Below are positions 7,405-14,757 of a stretch of 33,183 bases of DNA, in pieces (the first letter of the stretch is position 1; each line of letters opens with the position of its first letter). The DNA is from an uncultured Lachnospiraceae bacterium. GTDB taxonomy: Bacteria > Bacillota > Clostridia > Lachnospirales > Lachnospiraceae. The notes under the pieces were generated by a model. It ran no database searches and was not told where the DNA came from. It saw only the letters and a program-made list of their open reading frames with translations. Both the position numbers and the translations under genes were made by a program. Location: positions 1-33,183 of the forward strand of contig CANQUH010000021.1 in NCBI GenBank assembly GCA_947626965.1, read 5' to 3'.

Positions 7405-7575
7405 ATGGCATATGTAATTTCTGACGACTGCGTAGCTTGCGGCACATGCGCAGAAGAATGTCCGGCAGAAGCTATCAGCGAAGGCGATGGAAAGTATGTT
7501 ATCGATCCGGATGCCTGCCTTGACTGCGGCACATGTGAAGGTGTCTGTCCGAACGGTGCTGTATCAGCCGAATAA
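7405..7575 (+). CDS. 2[4Fe-4S] ferredoxin
   Basis: A 56-residue protein with AAGGAGG 8 nt upstream. It has two complete cluster motifs C-x2-C-x2-C-x3-C-P: CVACGTCAEECP at residues 9-20 and CLDCGTCEGVCP at 38-49. Between them is the usual A-E-A-I-S segment. Length and layout match clostridial electron-carrier ferredoxins, which shuttle electrons between cytoplasmic oxidoreductases such as pyruvate:ferredoxin oxidoreductase and hydrogenase. It has its own promoter and terminator and is thus monocistronic. Confidence 0.95.
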   Translation: MAYVISDDCVACGTCAEECPAEAISEGDGKYVIDPDACLDCGTCEGVCPNGAVSAE

Positions 7576-7594
7576 TTCACGATACAAACATAGG

Positions 7595-7625
7595 AAAAAG
7601 AGGATGCTTCATGCGTCCTCTTTTT
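7595..7625. terminator. Bidirectional terminator between ferredoxin and MerR genes
   Basis: A 13-bp stem (AAAAAGAGGATGC with GCGTCCTCTTTTT, one T-G pair) around TTCAT gives a T-run on both strands. It ends the ferredoxin gene on the plus strand and probably the converging MerR gene. Confidence 0.85.
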
Positions 7626-7697
7626 ATATTTGCGCGAAGGCAGAGTGAAGAAGGGTGTGCCCACATGAACCGGCTGAACGTACTGCGATATCTGCTC

Positions 7698-8336
7698 CTA
7701 TCTTCTCAGAAAATCCATCAAAGTTCTGAAAAATCCTCTTTTTGCCGCAAATTCCCTTTCCGCGGCTGCCTCCGACACGATATCCTGATACAGCAGGAAA
7801 AACTGGTCCAGTTCCTCTCTCATCATTCTGCGCATAGACTGTTCCATTTTTTCATTCTTTTCTTCAATGAGTTCTCCTATAATTCCTTTGAGAATCTCCT
7901 CGAATTGCCTGAATTTATCAAAATCATCCTCCGGAACAGGCGTGATTGCCACATCGTAGACAAAATCACTGTCCTCCTCCACAGCCGGAGATTCCTCTTC
8001 GTTTCCTTCTTCGCTGTCCTGATCAGCTTCCTCCTCATTCTCGTCAAAACTTTCCCTGTCATTTCCGATCTCAAAAAGCTGCTCTGTCAGCTCTGCCTTT
8101 GCCTTGTTTCCTTCTGTTTTGTCGAGAAGATAGCGGATGGCCTTCAGCTGCAGGCCATGTTCTTTCAGCTCCCGCACTTTACAGAAAGTGTCAATATTTT
8201 CCTGACTGTAGACTCTGTGTCCCTGGCTTGTCCGCCGGATCTTCACCTGCAGTTCCTCCTCCCAGTAACGCAAAACATGCGACTCGACACCGATGAGCCG
8301 CACTGCTTCCGAAACTGAGTATTCCTTCTTCTCCAT
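7698..8336 (-). CDS. MerR family transcriptional regulator
   Basis: 212 residues from ATG 8336, preceded by GAAGGAGG with ideal spacing; the longer open frame upstream has no such site. Residues 1-70 are a MerR winged helix-turn-helix (YSVSEAVRLIGVESHVLRYWEEEL, then the HRVYSQENID wing). Residues ~75-95 continue the helical linker (LLDKTEGNKAK). An acidic segment at ~95-130 separates this from a C-terminal helical region with a likely coiled coil (EEILKGIIGELIEEKNEKMEQSM). No conserved cysteines of metal-sensing MerR proteins are present, so the signal is unknown. The RacA/MlrA-like layout of N-terminal MerR domain and C-terminal helix would also fit a non-metabolic DNA-binding role. Confidence 0.85.
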   Translation of the reverse strand: MEKKEYSVSEAVRLIGVESHVLRYWEEELQVKIRRTSQGHRVYSQENIDTFCKVRELKEHGLQLKAIRYLLDKTEGNKAKAELTEQLFEIGNDRESFDENEEEADQDSEEGNEEESPAVEEDSDFVYDVAITPVPEDDFDKFRQFEEILKGIIGELIEEKNEKMEQSMRRMMREELDQFFLLYQDIVSEAAAEREFAAKRGFFRTLMDFLRR

Positions 8337-8744
8337 GTATTTGTCCTCCTTCCGCTTTGTGATAATTGCTCTCCAGCCCCGTTTATGCATGGCAGTTCCT
8401 ATCTGATATATTATGCACGCACGCGGAAAAATAGAACAAAAACAAACTGTATTTCTGTTTTTTCATAAAGTTTTCCCCTGAACAGCGCCCTGCGGTCCGC
8501 CCCGGCAATCAGGTCAGCTATTCTTGGAGACTGCCCTTCAACTCCATGCAAAACAGAAATACAGTCTTTTCTTTGTAACGCAAATATTTACTAAATTAAT
8601 AAGTTGTTTCTTTAATACTTTTGAATCCTGCCGTCTCTCTGCTTCCACTTTGCCCGCACATCTTTTGACGAGCCGGCTCCGTGTCAGCTACGTCACAGCT
8701 GCACACTGCTCTGGTCATCAACCCTTCAACTGCGCAGGCTACTT
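8337..8744. other. Gene-free stretch with a long-range inverted repeat
   Basis: About 400 bases between the MerR start and the end of the next minus-strand gene. It holds the 8447-8565 inverted repeat and, nearer 8745, a GAGCCGGCTC palindrome (about 8670) and an imperfect GTGTCAGCT/AGCTGCACAC hairpin. No supported gene. Confidence 0.5.
8447..8565 (-). ncRNA. Candidate small structured RNA closed by a 16-bp helix
   Basis: ACTGTATTTCTGTTTT (8447-8462) is the perfect reverse complement of 8550-8565. The 87-nt loop contains further pairing, CCTGA (minus) with TCAGG and an inner GCC/GGC, and is GC-rich against AT-rich surroundings. On the minus strand the helix is followed by TTTGTTTTTG, as in an RNA whose 5' and 3' ends form its own terminator. 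No known RNA family was recognised and the strand is not certain. Confidence 0.4.
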
Positions 8745-9674
8745 TCAATCTGTATACTTCAAAAATCCGGCACAGCTCACGCCGGTTCCCTCGCCTGTAA
8801 CGCTCAGAACCTGATACGGATTCTTCCGGCAGATCCGGTTTACCGCCGGATTTGACGGAAATCCCGGTGCGCATACATGATAACATTTATGCCCGTCCGG
8901 AATTTTATCCAGTATCCTGCTGTCCCACAATTCCTCCTGCCACTGCACTGGAAGTTCGACAAAGCGGAGCCTATTTCCCAGATTATACGGATCTTTAAAA
9001 GATCCCATCCAGTCCAGACATCTGCTCAGGTGTGTCTTTCCGTACAGCAGAGTTTCCATTCGGTAGCCACGCTGATTTCCGGCATTCTGATACCTGCACA
9101 CGTCATAATCATGACGCACTGTGCATCTCATCGCAGCCGCAAAACCATCTGTTTCTTTCCACCAGCCGCTGTATCTCAGACCGTCGATAAAGCTTACATT
9201 CATCACACAGTCATTGTACAGAACTCCTGTCTCCGCAAGCCCATGGAGCAGAACCACCGATCCATTTTCAAGACACGCGGCCTGCAGCCGCCATCCTGCC
9301 GTATCCCTCCGAAATTCACAACGTCCTTTCTCCCTGGTCAGCCCAACGATCTGTCTGATTCCATGTCCCTCGGGAAGGAAATCACTTCCGCTGCCCGTCT
9401 CTGGGAACACCAGAGTATCCACCCTGGTATTTTCCAGAATTTCCTTAAGAATCTCCTTTGTGCCGTTCGAGATCTCCCCCATAATGAGATAATCGAACTG
9501 TTCCGGCCAGGATACTTCCCGGCCCGGGTCTTTAAAACAGTCCCCGGCGCCGGTCTCTCCGCCAACATACAAAAATATCACACCTTCACTTTTCCCTGCA
9601 TCCTCGATCTCTCCAAGGTGCAGGAGACAATCATTCTTTCCATAATACAGAAAACGAAAGTATTTTATTTTCAT
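8745..9674 (-). CDS. Hypothetical protein, possibly a degenerate MBL-fold protein
   Basis: 309 residues from ATG 9674 with GGGGAGA 6 nt upstream; an in-frame TTG at 9689 would overlap that site. I do not recognise the family. The opening (FRFLYYGKNDCLLHL, residues 6-20), the FDYLIMGEI strand followed by a helix and TRVDTLVFPETG (~78-90) resemble the order of strands in ComEC-type metallo-beta-lactamase-fold proteins, but the H-x-H-x-D-H metal motif is missing, so any such relation would be catalytically dead. There are many cysteines (about 13), no signal peptide and no membrane segment. It stands alone between two long intergenic regions. The fold suggestion is inference. Confidence 0.6.
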   Translation of the reverse strand: MKIKYFRFLYYGKNDCLLHLGEIEDAGKSEGVIFLYVGGETGAGDCFKDPGREVSWPEQFDYLIMGEISNGTKEILKEILENTRVDTLVFPETGSGSDFLPEGHGIRQIVGLTREKGRCEFRRDTAGWRLQAACLENGSVVLLHGLAETGVLYNDCVMNVSFIDGLRYSGWWKETDGFAAAMRCTVRHDYDVCRYQNAGNQRGYRMETLLYGKTHLSRCLDWMGSFKDPYNLGNRLRFVELPVQWQEELWDSRILDKIPDGHKCYHVCAPGFPSNPAVNRICRKNPYQVLSVTGEGTGVSCAGFLKYTD

Positions 9675-10309
9675 TGTACTTCTCCCCAAATCAATTCCTG
9701 TCTTCTACAGCGCCGGAGGCCCTGATTCCGGTACCGTATTCCACAGCAACAAGCAAATAACTCCCAGGATTTTACACACAGGAAGAGGTTCAGCATGTAA
9801 TTAAAGTCCTGTTTTTAATCACCCTCATCCTCTGTGCTGCCACATTTTCCATAAGTAACCTTGAAAACGCGGCTCCGATATTCAATTGTAAATCTCCGCT
9901 TTCGGCGGAGTGTGTGATTTCCTGCCGCAAGGTAGGAATATCACGGTTTTTGGTTTCTCAGACGGAAGTCCAGATGGTTCTGCCCCTCAATCAGAGTTTT
10001 GCAATCTCCAGCTCCTCACATGAAAGTCCGGAGTGACTCTGTCTCTCTACCAGATCTTTGCAATTTCCGATTCCTCACACGGAAGTCCGGACTGATTCTG
10101 TCCCTTATCCAAAGTTTCGCAATTTCCGATTCCTCACACGAAAGTCCGAAGCGACTTTGTTTCTTGACCAGATCTTTGCAATCTACGGTTCCTCAGGCAA
10201 AAATCCGGAGTGGTTCTGCCTCTCGACTGGATTCTTGCAATCCTCAATGCCTCAGACAGTAACATTAGACTCTGTTCTGCGAACAAAAATACACATCAAA
10301 TGGCAGTCG
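9675..10309. other. Gene-free stretch with tandem repeats
   Basis: About 635 bases with no convincing gene. It contains two neighbouring hairpins, CTCCGC/GCGGAG (about 9895-9912) and a longer one with a GCAA tetraloop (about 9917-9947), followed at once by the 59-bp tandem array. The open frames across the array shift phase each unit because 59 is not a multiple of three. Confidence 0.6.
9955..10260. repeat. Five 59-bp tandem repeats plus a partial sixth
   Basis: Units start at 9955, 10014, 10073, 10132 and 10191, with an 11-base partial copy from 10250. Landmarks shared by the units are CCTCA at the start, AGTCCGGA-like bases, T-x-T-G-T/C-C in the middle and TTGCAAT near the end. Inner units are more alike than the outer ones. 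The unit in 10073-10131 carries the palindrome AGTCCGGACT. Confidence 0.9.
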
Positions 10310-10798
10310 CTACTTGACCCAGATGCCATTCGTTGCACCACCAAATGACTCGACTGTATCACCCTTGATTGCGACATGAGCGCTCTTTACCCGGTAATAG
10401 TAACCGCCAGTCACTGTCAGCTGTTTTTCTTTTGTCACCGTGTAATTATTGAATGCTGTTTTGGTTCCAATTACTTTGTAGGTCTTCCAAGAATCATCAA
10501 CCAGACGCTCCACAACCAAAGTAAGCTTCACCTCATCACAAGTCACATAGCAGTCAGTGCTCCCGCTCACTATGATCGTGTGATTTCCGCTATTTTGAAT
10601 CCCACATTTTCCATGTGCGAGGAAAACCCCACGCATACGGGGATATGCAATCCCTTCCGCTTCCTGGTCATCCGTCAGCACGGAACCGTCCACGACTTCC
10701 CCCAGATATTCATCGGCAGCCAGCACATTCATACAGTTCAACAACAAGCAAAACAGCATCAGCATGGAAAACAATGTTTTGAATTTTTTTAACTTCAC
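10310..10798 (-). CDS. Secreted DUF6147 family protein
   Basis: 162 residues from a GTG at 10798 with AAGGAGA 6 nt upstream. Residues 1-28 are a signal peptide (KLKKFKT, a Leu/Met/Phe-rich core, cleavage near VLAADEY). The mature part is a small beta-rich domain with Cys65, Cys83 and Cys87 and the pattern G-x-T-x-C-Y-x-T-C-D followed by a strand L-T-L-V-V-E-R-L and, near the end, G-Y-Y-Y-R-V-K-S-A-H; this is the pattern I associate with DUF6147 proteins of Clostridia. Function is unknown. It lies 78 bp after the anti-sigma-like gene on the same strand, so they may be co-transcribed. Confidence 0.75.
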   Translation of the reverse strand: MKLKKFKTLFSMLMLFCLLLNCMNVLAADEYLGEVVDGSVLTDDQEAEGIAYPRMRGVFLAHGKCGIQNSGNHTIIVSGSTDCYVTCDEVKLTLVVERLVDDSWKTYKVIGTKTAFNNYTVTKEKQLTVTGGYYYRVKSAHVAIKGDTVESFGGATNGIWVK

Positions 10799-10876
10799 CT
10801 CTTTCTCCTTTCTTTTGCGTTACAATTATATAAACGTAGTATCGCCTTTTTTGTTACGCTGTTTTGTATTATTTTT

Positions 10877-12034
10877 TTAATATAAATAGATCAGGCTCAT
10901 CATTTTCTCCATCTCTTCAAAAGAAAGCTGCCCGCTGACAAAATATAGAACACCTTGGTACTCAAAAGAAGCCTCATGGGATTCGACAGATTTGGTTGTC
11001 GTATTCCAGATTTTTATCTCAATTTTCTGATCGCTGACAATCACATCCTGCAGAAAGGCATTTTCCTCCGATATAAAAGAAAATGAAGAATTTCTTTTCC
11101 CAGATTCAAGATAAACCTGTACAACAGTTTCCTTGTACCAATAATACATTGAGGCTTCTCCAGCCTTTTTTGAGATATACACCTTATTAAATACCATATC
11201 CTCCGGTTTATAGTAAAATTCGATTACCGGTATATTCAGTTCTTCCTTAATTTTTTCCCAAGCTTTCTTCTCCTTTTCTTCATTTAATTTTACATTTTCC
11301 TGCTCATCCTGGTAATCTATCTGCAGTCTGTTTCCTGCAAATGCCATAATCCTATCCAACGCCCCGAGAATCCAGTTTCTGTCCGCACCTCCCTGCATCC
11401 CAACCGCAATGAGCGCCACAAGCACCGCAACAGCTACCGCCGCCCGCTTCCAGTACCTCCTCTTTTTCTTCTTCCGTGTCCGGATCTTTCTTCCGATTTC
11501 CAGGGCCTCCCTGTCTTCTTCCGACAAGAACTGATAAATATCCTCCCGTTTTTTCTCTTCTTCCGGATCTGTCCCCTCGAGATCATCCCGTTCTTCTTTT
11601 TCCTGTCCTTCCGAGCTGTTGTTTGATCTGTTCTCCCCACTTCTTCTCAGATCTCGGCTCTCAGGCTTCTCTCTCTCAGAATTTTCTCCTTCTTTCCCGT
11701 TTTCTGTCTCTTCTCTTCCCTCATCTTCGTCTTTTTTATTTTCTTCCCGCTCTGTTTCCGCTGTTCCTGCTGTTTCTCCCTCCTCGCCTTCTTCCTCTTC
11801 CCATGCCCCCATCTCCTGCAGGCGTGCTTTTATTTTCAAAAACAGATCATCTGACGCGCCGATTCCCACCAGCTCCGGATCTGAATTCAGTTCCTCTTCC
11901 AGCCTGTCTGCCTCCTCTATCATACTCTGACGCAGAAATTCATCCATCTCACGGTCGAGAATCATATCATCCGTGATCGAAAAGGGCTCTATTTTATCAT
12001 TTTTTCTGCGGCCTTCTTTATCTGTCTTTCTCAT
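10877..12034 (-). CDS. Anti-sigma-like membrane protein with DUF4367-type C-terminus
   Basis: 385 residues. Residues 1-75 are a soluble helical domain that could bind a sigma factor. Residues 77-165 are an extremely charged Glu/Lys/Arg linker. A second helical segment (YQFLSEEDREALEIGRKIRTRKKKKRR) leads into one membrane helix at about 197-213. The extracellular part (~215-385) ends with the EYQGVLYFVSGQLSFEEMEKMMSLI pattern typical of DUF4367 domains found on anti-sigma proteins. The start is the ATG after AAGGGA. An ECF-like sigma gene lies 1.6 kb upstream on the same strand, with murG inserted in the opposite direction between them, so partnership is plausible but not proven. Confidence 0.7.
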   Translation of the reverse strand: MRKTDKEGRRKNDKIEPFSITDDMILDREMDEFLRQSMIEEADRLEEELNSDPELVGIGASDDLFLKIKARLQEMGAWEEEEGEEGETAGTAETEREENKKDEDEGREETENGKEGENSEREKPESRDLRRSGENRSNNSSEGQEKEERDDLEGTDPEEEKKREDIYQFLSEEDREALEIGRKIRTRKKKKRRYWKRAAVAVAVLVALIAVGMQGGADRNWILGALDRIMAFAGNRLQIDYQDEQENVKLNEEKEKKAWEKIKEELNIPVIEFYYKPEDMVFNKVYISKKAGEASMYYWYKETVVQVYLESGKRNSSFSFISEENAFLQDVIVSDQKIEIKIWNTTTKSVESHEASFEYQGVLYFVSGQLSFEEMEKMMSLIYLY

Positions 12035-12049
12035 TTCTTAAGTCCCTTC

Positions 12050-12077
12050 TTGACATTTTGCTGTTTACAGTTAAACT
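12050..12077 (+). promoter_or_regulatory. Putative promoter of the murG leader
   Basis: TTGACA (12050-12055), 16-base spacer, TAAACT (12072-12077). The predicted start near 12084 coincides with the 5' strand of the helix closing the leader structure. Confidence 0.5.
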
Positions 12078-12082
12078 ATACC

Positions 12083-12219
12083 TATGATGCAAGAGTCGAA
12101 AGGTCCTGCCTTCCATGTCTGCATGGAAAAGTATGGCACTGAGACCGAAATAAAACGGAAATGCATGGGCATAAAATGCAAAGCAGTCCGTGCATCATGG
12201 GGGAGGCTCATCTCCCCAA
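12083..12219 (+). ncRNA. Candidate structured leader RNA upstream of murG
   Basis: ATGATGCA (12083-12090) pairs perfectly with TGCATCAT (12192-12199), closing a domain. Inside, GGTC/GACC encloses TGCC/GGCA, which encloses a 7-bp hairpin TTCCATG-TCTG-CATGGAA; CCG/CGG and TGCAT/ATGCA hairpins follow. Next comes GGGGAG/CTCCCC (about 12201-12218), which holds a Shine-Dalgarno-like GGAGG in its stem. No riboswitch or T-box consensus was recognised. It lies between a promoter and the gene, so it may be a regulatory leader or an independent small RNA. Confidence 0.5.
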
Positions 12220-12238
12220 GGCATTTATCTATTTTAAG

Positions 12239-12252
12239 CTGCCGCGGCAGCC
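12239..12252. repeat. 14-bp GC-rich palindrome before murG
   Basis: GCTGCCGCGGCAGC is a perfect palindrome 35 bp upstream of the murG start. It has no T-run on the plus strand; it could be a protein site or a transcript hairpin. Confidence 0.4.
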
Positions 12253-12287
12253 TGATTCCAACATTACTCTGATTCCGGAGGTCACGT

Positions 12288-13352
12288 ATGAAACGTATTG
12301 TTCTAACAGGCGGTGGTACCGCCGGTCATGTCACCCCGAATATGGCCCTGATCCCAGGTCTGGTTCAGCAGGGCTATGAAATCCAGTACATCGGTTCTTA
12401 CGATGGTATCGAAAAAAAACTGATCGAAGAACTCGGCATTCCCTATCACGGAATCGCCTCCGGCAAGCTTCGCCGGTATTTTGATCTTAAAAATTTTTCA
12501 GACCCGTTCCGGGTCATAAATGGATACTTTCAGGCCAAAAAGCTCCTCAAAGAACTGAAGCCCGATATTATCTTTTCCAAAGGTGGTTTTGTGACTGTCC
12601 CTGTCGTGCAGGCAGCGAAAAGATTACATATCCCGGTCATCATTCATGAATCCGATATGACGCCCGGTCTGGCAAACAAGCTTGCCATTCCTGCCGCGAC
12701 CAAAGTATGCTGCAATTTTCCCGAAACGATATCCTGTCTTCCCAAAGGAAAAGCCGTTCTGACCGGCTCGCCGATCCGTGAACAGCTCCACCAGGGAAAT
12801 CGTCTCCGGGCGCTGAATTTCTGCGGTTTCACCGCTCAAAAGCCTGTCCTTCTCGTTATCGGAGGCAGTCTTGGATCCGTCGCTGTAAACAACGCGATCC
12901 GCGGAATTCTTCCGGAACTTCTGAAGTCTTTCCAGATTATTCATCTGTGCGGAAAAGGAAATCTGGATGAGACCCTGACAGATACTCCCGGCTATGTACA
13001 GTACGAATATATTCAGGAGGAACTGGCCGATCTTTTTTCACTGGCCGATGTTGTTGTCTCCCGGGCAGGCGCCAATGCAATCTGCGAACTGCTCGACCTG
13101 CGTAAGCCGATGCTCCTGATTCCTCTCTCTGCCGCAGCCAGCCGTGGAGATCAGATATTAAATGCCCGCTCTTTCAGGAAACAAGGGTTCTGTGAAATGC
13201 TTGAGGAAGAAAATATTACGCCTGATCTTCTTCTCTCATCGATCCTGGACCTGTATCAGAATCGTGAAAAATACATCAGGGCAATGGAAAAAAGTGACGT
13301 AAGCGATGCTGTTAACACAATTATATCTCTTATTCTTCAGGTAGCCGGATAA
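12288..13352 (+). CDS. murG: UDP-N-acetylglucosamine--lipid I GlcNAc transferase MurG
   Basis: 354 residues, the usual MurG length, with CCGGAGG 6-10 nt upstream. It transfers GlcNAc from UDP-GlcNAc to lipid I, forming lipid II on the inner face of the membrane. Family motifs are intact: GGGTAGHVTPNMAL at residues 8-21 (glycine loop with the catalytic-site His), FSKGGFVTVPV at ~96-106, GGSLGS at ~191-196 and SRAGANAICELL at ~259-270. The nearby genes are not cell wall genes, so this is not the dcw-cluster copy context; the genome may carry murG outside the cluster or have two. Its long structured leader suggests separate control. Confidence 0.92.
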   Translation: MKRIVLTGGGTAGHVTPNMALIPGLVQQGYEIQYIGSYDGIEKKLIEELGIPYHGIASGKLRRYFDLKNFSDPFRVINGYFQAKKLLKELKPDIIFSKGGFVTVPVVQAAKRLHIPVIIHESDMTPGLANKLAIPAATKVCCNFPETISCLPKGKAVLTGSPIREQLHQGNRLRALNFCGFTAQKPVLLVIGGSLGSVAVNNAIRGILPELLKSFQIIHLCGKGNLDETLTDTPGYVQYEYIQEELADLFSLADVVVSRAGANAICELLDLRKPMLLIPLSAAASRGDQILNARSFRKQGFCEMLEEENITPDLLLSSILDLYQNREKYIRAMEKSDVSDAVNTIISLILQVAG

Positions 13353-13362
13353 AAAGAATTTC

Positions 13363-13442
13363 GGCAGGAACATTCTGCATTGTTTCTCCTGTACACGCAA
13401 TATACGGACGAAACAGTCTGTTCAGATGTTCCTGCCATTTTT
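13363..13442 (+). terminator. Extended terminator after murG
   Basis: GGCAGGAACA (13363-13372) pairs perfectly with TGTTCCTGCC (13427-13436), followed by ATTTTTC. An inner helix TGTTTC (13381-13386)/GAAACA (13410-13415) shortens the loop. It begins 11 nt after the stop. A second, weaker hairpin with a T-rich tail lies at about 13609-13634. Between them, 13443-13608 shows no gene. Confidence 0.65.
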
Positions 13443-13634
13443 CTTTGTTCACATTTATAAAATCAGCCGGCGGCAGGGTTCTGTTCGTGTAATGATCACC
13501 AACAATTTATGAGATATTAAATCATGGACTTGCATAAATCACTATTTTACCAGTTTCATATTCCTCATTGCATATGTTAATAACCATTCCGAATATTTCA
13601 GAACATTTCCTCTGCCTTTTTCAAAAAAGAGGTT

Positions 13635-14165
13635 TTAATTATTCCTGTATTCGTCCCCGAATCTTTCTCTGACGAACTTTCTGGCCCGATACAGTCTGGC
13701 TCTGAGCACCTGATCCGATATCTGCAGTCTTTTCGCCGCTTCCTCACGCGACATCCCGTAAACACAAATCAGGACAAGCACTTCATACCACAGTTCATTT
13801 GCCTCTTTCACTTCTTTCAGGATTCTTCCAGTCAGATCCTGATTGATCACTTTGTCCTCGCAATAGTCAACGACCGCATACGTGAGTGTATTTCCGTTTT
13901 CCTGCAGATCATTCGTAAATATCACTTCATTTCTGGTACTCGGCTTTCTCAGATAATCCACCAATGCATTCCGGGTGGTTTTCAGCAACCATACTTTGAC
14001 AAGATCATCATCGATCTCGTCAAGATGGAAGTAAAACGAACAGAATACCTGCTGACATATTTCCTGTGCCAGCTGATAATCCTGAGATTTCTTCATCACG
14101 GCACGTATGACCAGATTCTTATATCTTCTGAAATACATTTCAAACACTGTATTCTTGTTATCCAT
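13635..14165 (-). CDS. ECF-like RNA polymerase sigma factor
   Basis: 176 residues. Residues ~5-75 carry sigma region 2 (YFRRYKNLVIRAV, LAQEICQQVFCSFY, WLLKTTRNALVDYLRK). A linker follows, then region 4 at ~120-170, with the helix-turn-helix MSREEAAKRLQISDQVLRARLYRARKF that contacts the -35 element. No region 1 or 3, as expected for an ECF sigma. The start has GAGGAAGG upstream. It lies 32 bp after the HIT gene and probably shares its transcript. The likely anti-sigma gene (10877-12034) is on the same strand beyond murG. Confidence 0.85.
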   Translation of the reverse strand: MDNKNTVFEMYFRRYKNLVIRAVMKKSQDYQLAQEICQQVFCSFYFHLDEIDDDLVKVWLLKTTRNALVDYLRKPSTRNEVIFTNDLQENGNTLTYAVVDYCEDKVINQDLTGRILKEVKEANELWYEVLVLICVYGMSREEAAKRLQISDQVLRARLYRARKFVRERFGDEYRNN

Positions 14166-14197
14166 TACGTTAACCTTCCTCTTTTGTATTTGTCTTT

Positions 14198-14599
14198 TTA
14201 AAAAAGACTCAGTATTTCATTTTTATCTTCTTCCGACAGAGTTCCCGGCGTCCAGGTTACCTGAACTGTATCCTTCTGGTATCTCGGAATCAGATGCATG
14301 TGAAAATGAAAGACCGTCTGACCTGCAGCAGTACCATTATTCTGAACAACATTTATGCCGTCCGCCTTCAGTCCCTCCTTCAGGGTACCCGCGATCTTTT
14401 TTGCCAGCACCATGGCTTTTCCCGCCGTCTCATCCGGCAGTTCGAATAAATCCGAAGCGTGCTTTTTCGGGAGGATCAGAGCATGTCCTCTGGATGCAGG
14501 GCCAAGATCCAGAATAACACGGAACTCTTCATCCTCATACAAAGTCGCTGACGGGATTTCCCCATTTGCTATTTTACAAAAAATACAGTTGTTTTCCAT
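14198..14599 (-). CDS. HIT family nucleotide-binding hydrolase (Hint type)
   Basis: 133 residues, close to the usual HIT length. CIFCKI at residues 5-10 gives the Cys pair of a zinc site in bacterial Hint-like proteins; RGHALILPKKH (~37-47) and the triad HFHMH at 98-102 are intact. Family members hydrolyse purine nucleoside phosphoramidates or related AMP compounds; the physiological substrate is usually unknown. It is first of a two-gene operon with the sigma factor and has a consensus promoter. The mRNA leader just before the ATG is 47 purines long with several AGGAG-like sites. Confidence 0.92.
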   Translation of the reverse strand: MENNCIFCKIANGEIPSATLYEDEEFRVILDLGPASRGHALILPKKHASDLFELPDETAGKAMVLAKKIAGTLKEGLKADGINVVQNNGTAAGQTVFHFHMHLIPRYQKDTVQVTWTPGTLSEEDKNEILSLF

Positions 14600-14680
14600 T
14601 CTTTTTTCTCTCCTTTCCTTTTTCTCTTTTCTCTTTTCCTCTCCTTATTTCTTCAACTTTAATTACATGCTGTCCTCTCT

Positions 14681-14709
14681 ATATTAAAAATATTGTCGCA
14701 AAATGTCAA
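14681..14709 (-). promoter_or_regulatory. Promoter of the HIT-sigma operon
   Basis: TTGACA (14709-14704), 17-base spacer, TAATAT (14686-14681) on the minus strand, about 80 nt before the HIT start. Confidence 0.7.
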
Positions 14710-14757
14710 TAAATTATTATTGATATAACACAATTTTAATGATAAAGTTGTTCATAT

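Noticed and set aside
8877-9725. Long plus-strand frame antisense to the hypothetical gene
   Set aside because: No ribosome site, composition typical of an antisense shadow, while the minus frame has a good start.
9955-10260. CRISPR array
   Set aside because: The 59-bp units are contiguous with no unique spacers, vary in sequence, and no cas gene is in the window.
9999-10348. Coding regions across the 59-bp repeats
   Set aside because: The repeat length is not a multiple of three, no ribosome site is present, and the proteins would be only translated repeat DNA.
12083-12280. T-box or known riboswitch in front of murG
   Set aside because: I found no AGGGTGG-type T-box sequence and no core motif of the SAM, TPP, cobalamin, lysine, glycine or c-di-GMP classes. 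It is kept only as an unclassified structured leader.
13635-14165. Partner anti-sigma gene directly after the sigma gene
   Set aside because: The next 280 bases hold only hairpins and no gene, so the nearest candidate is beyond murG.
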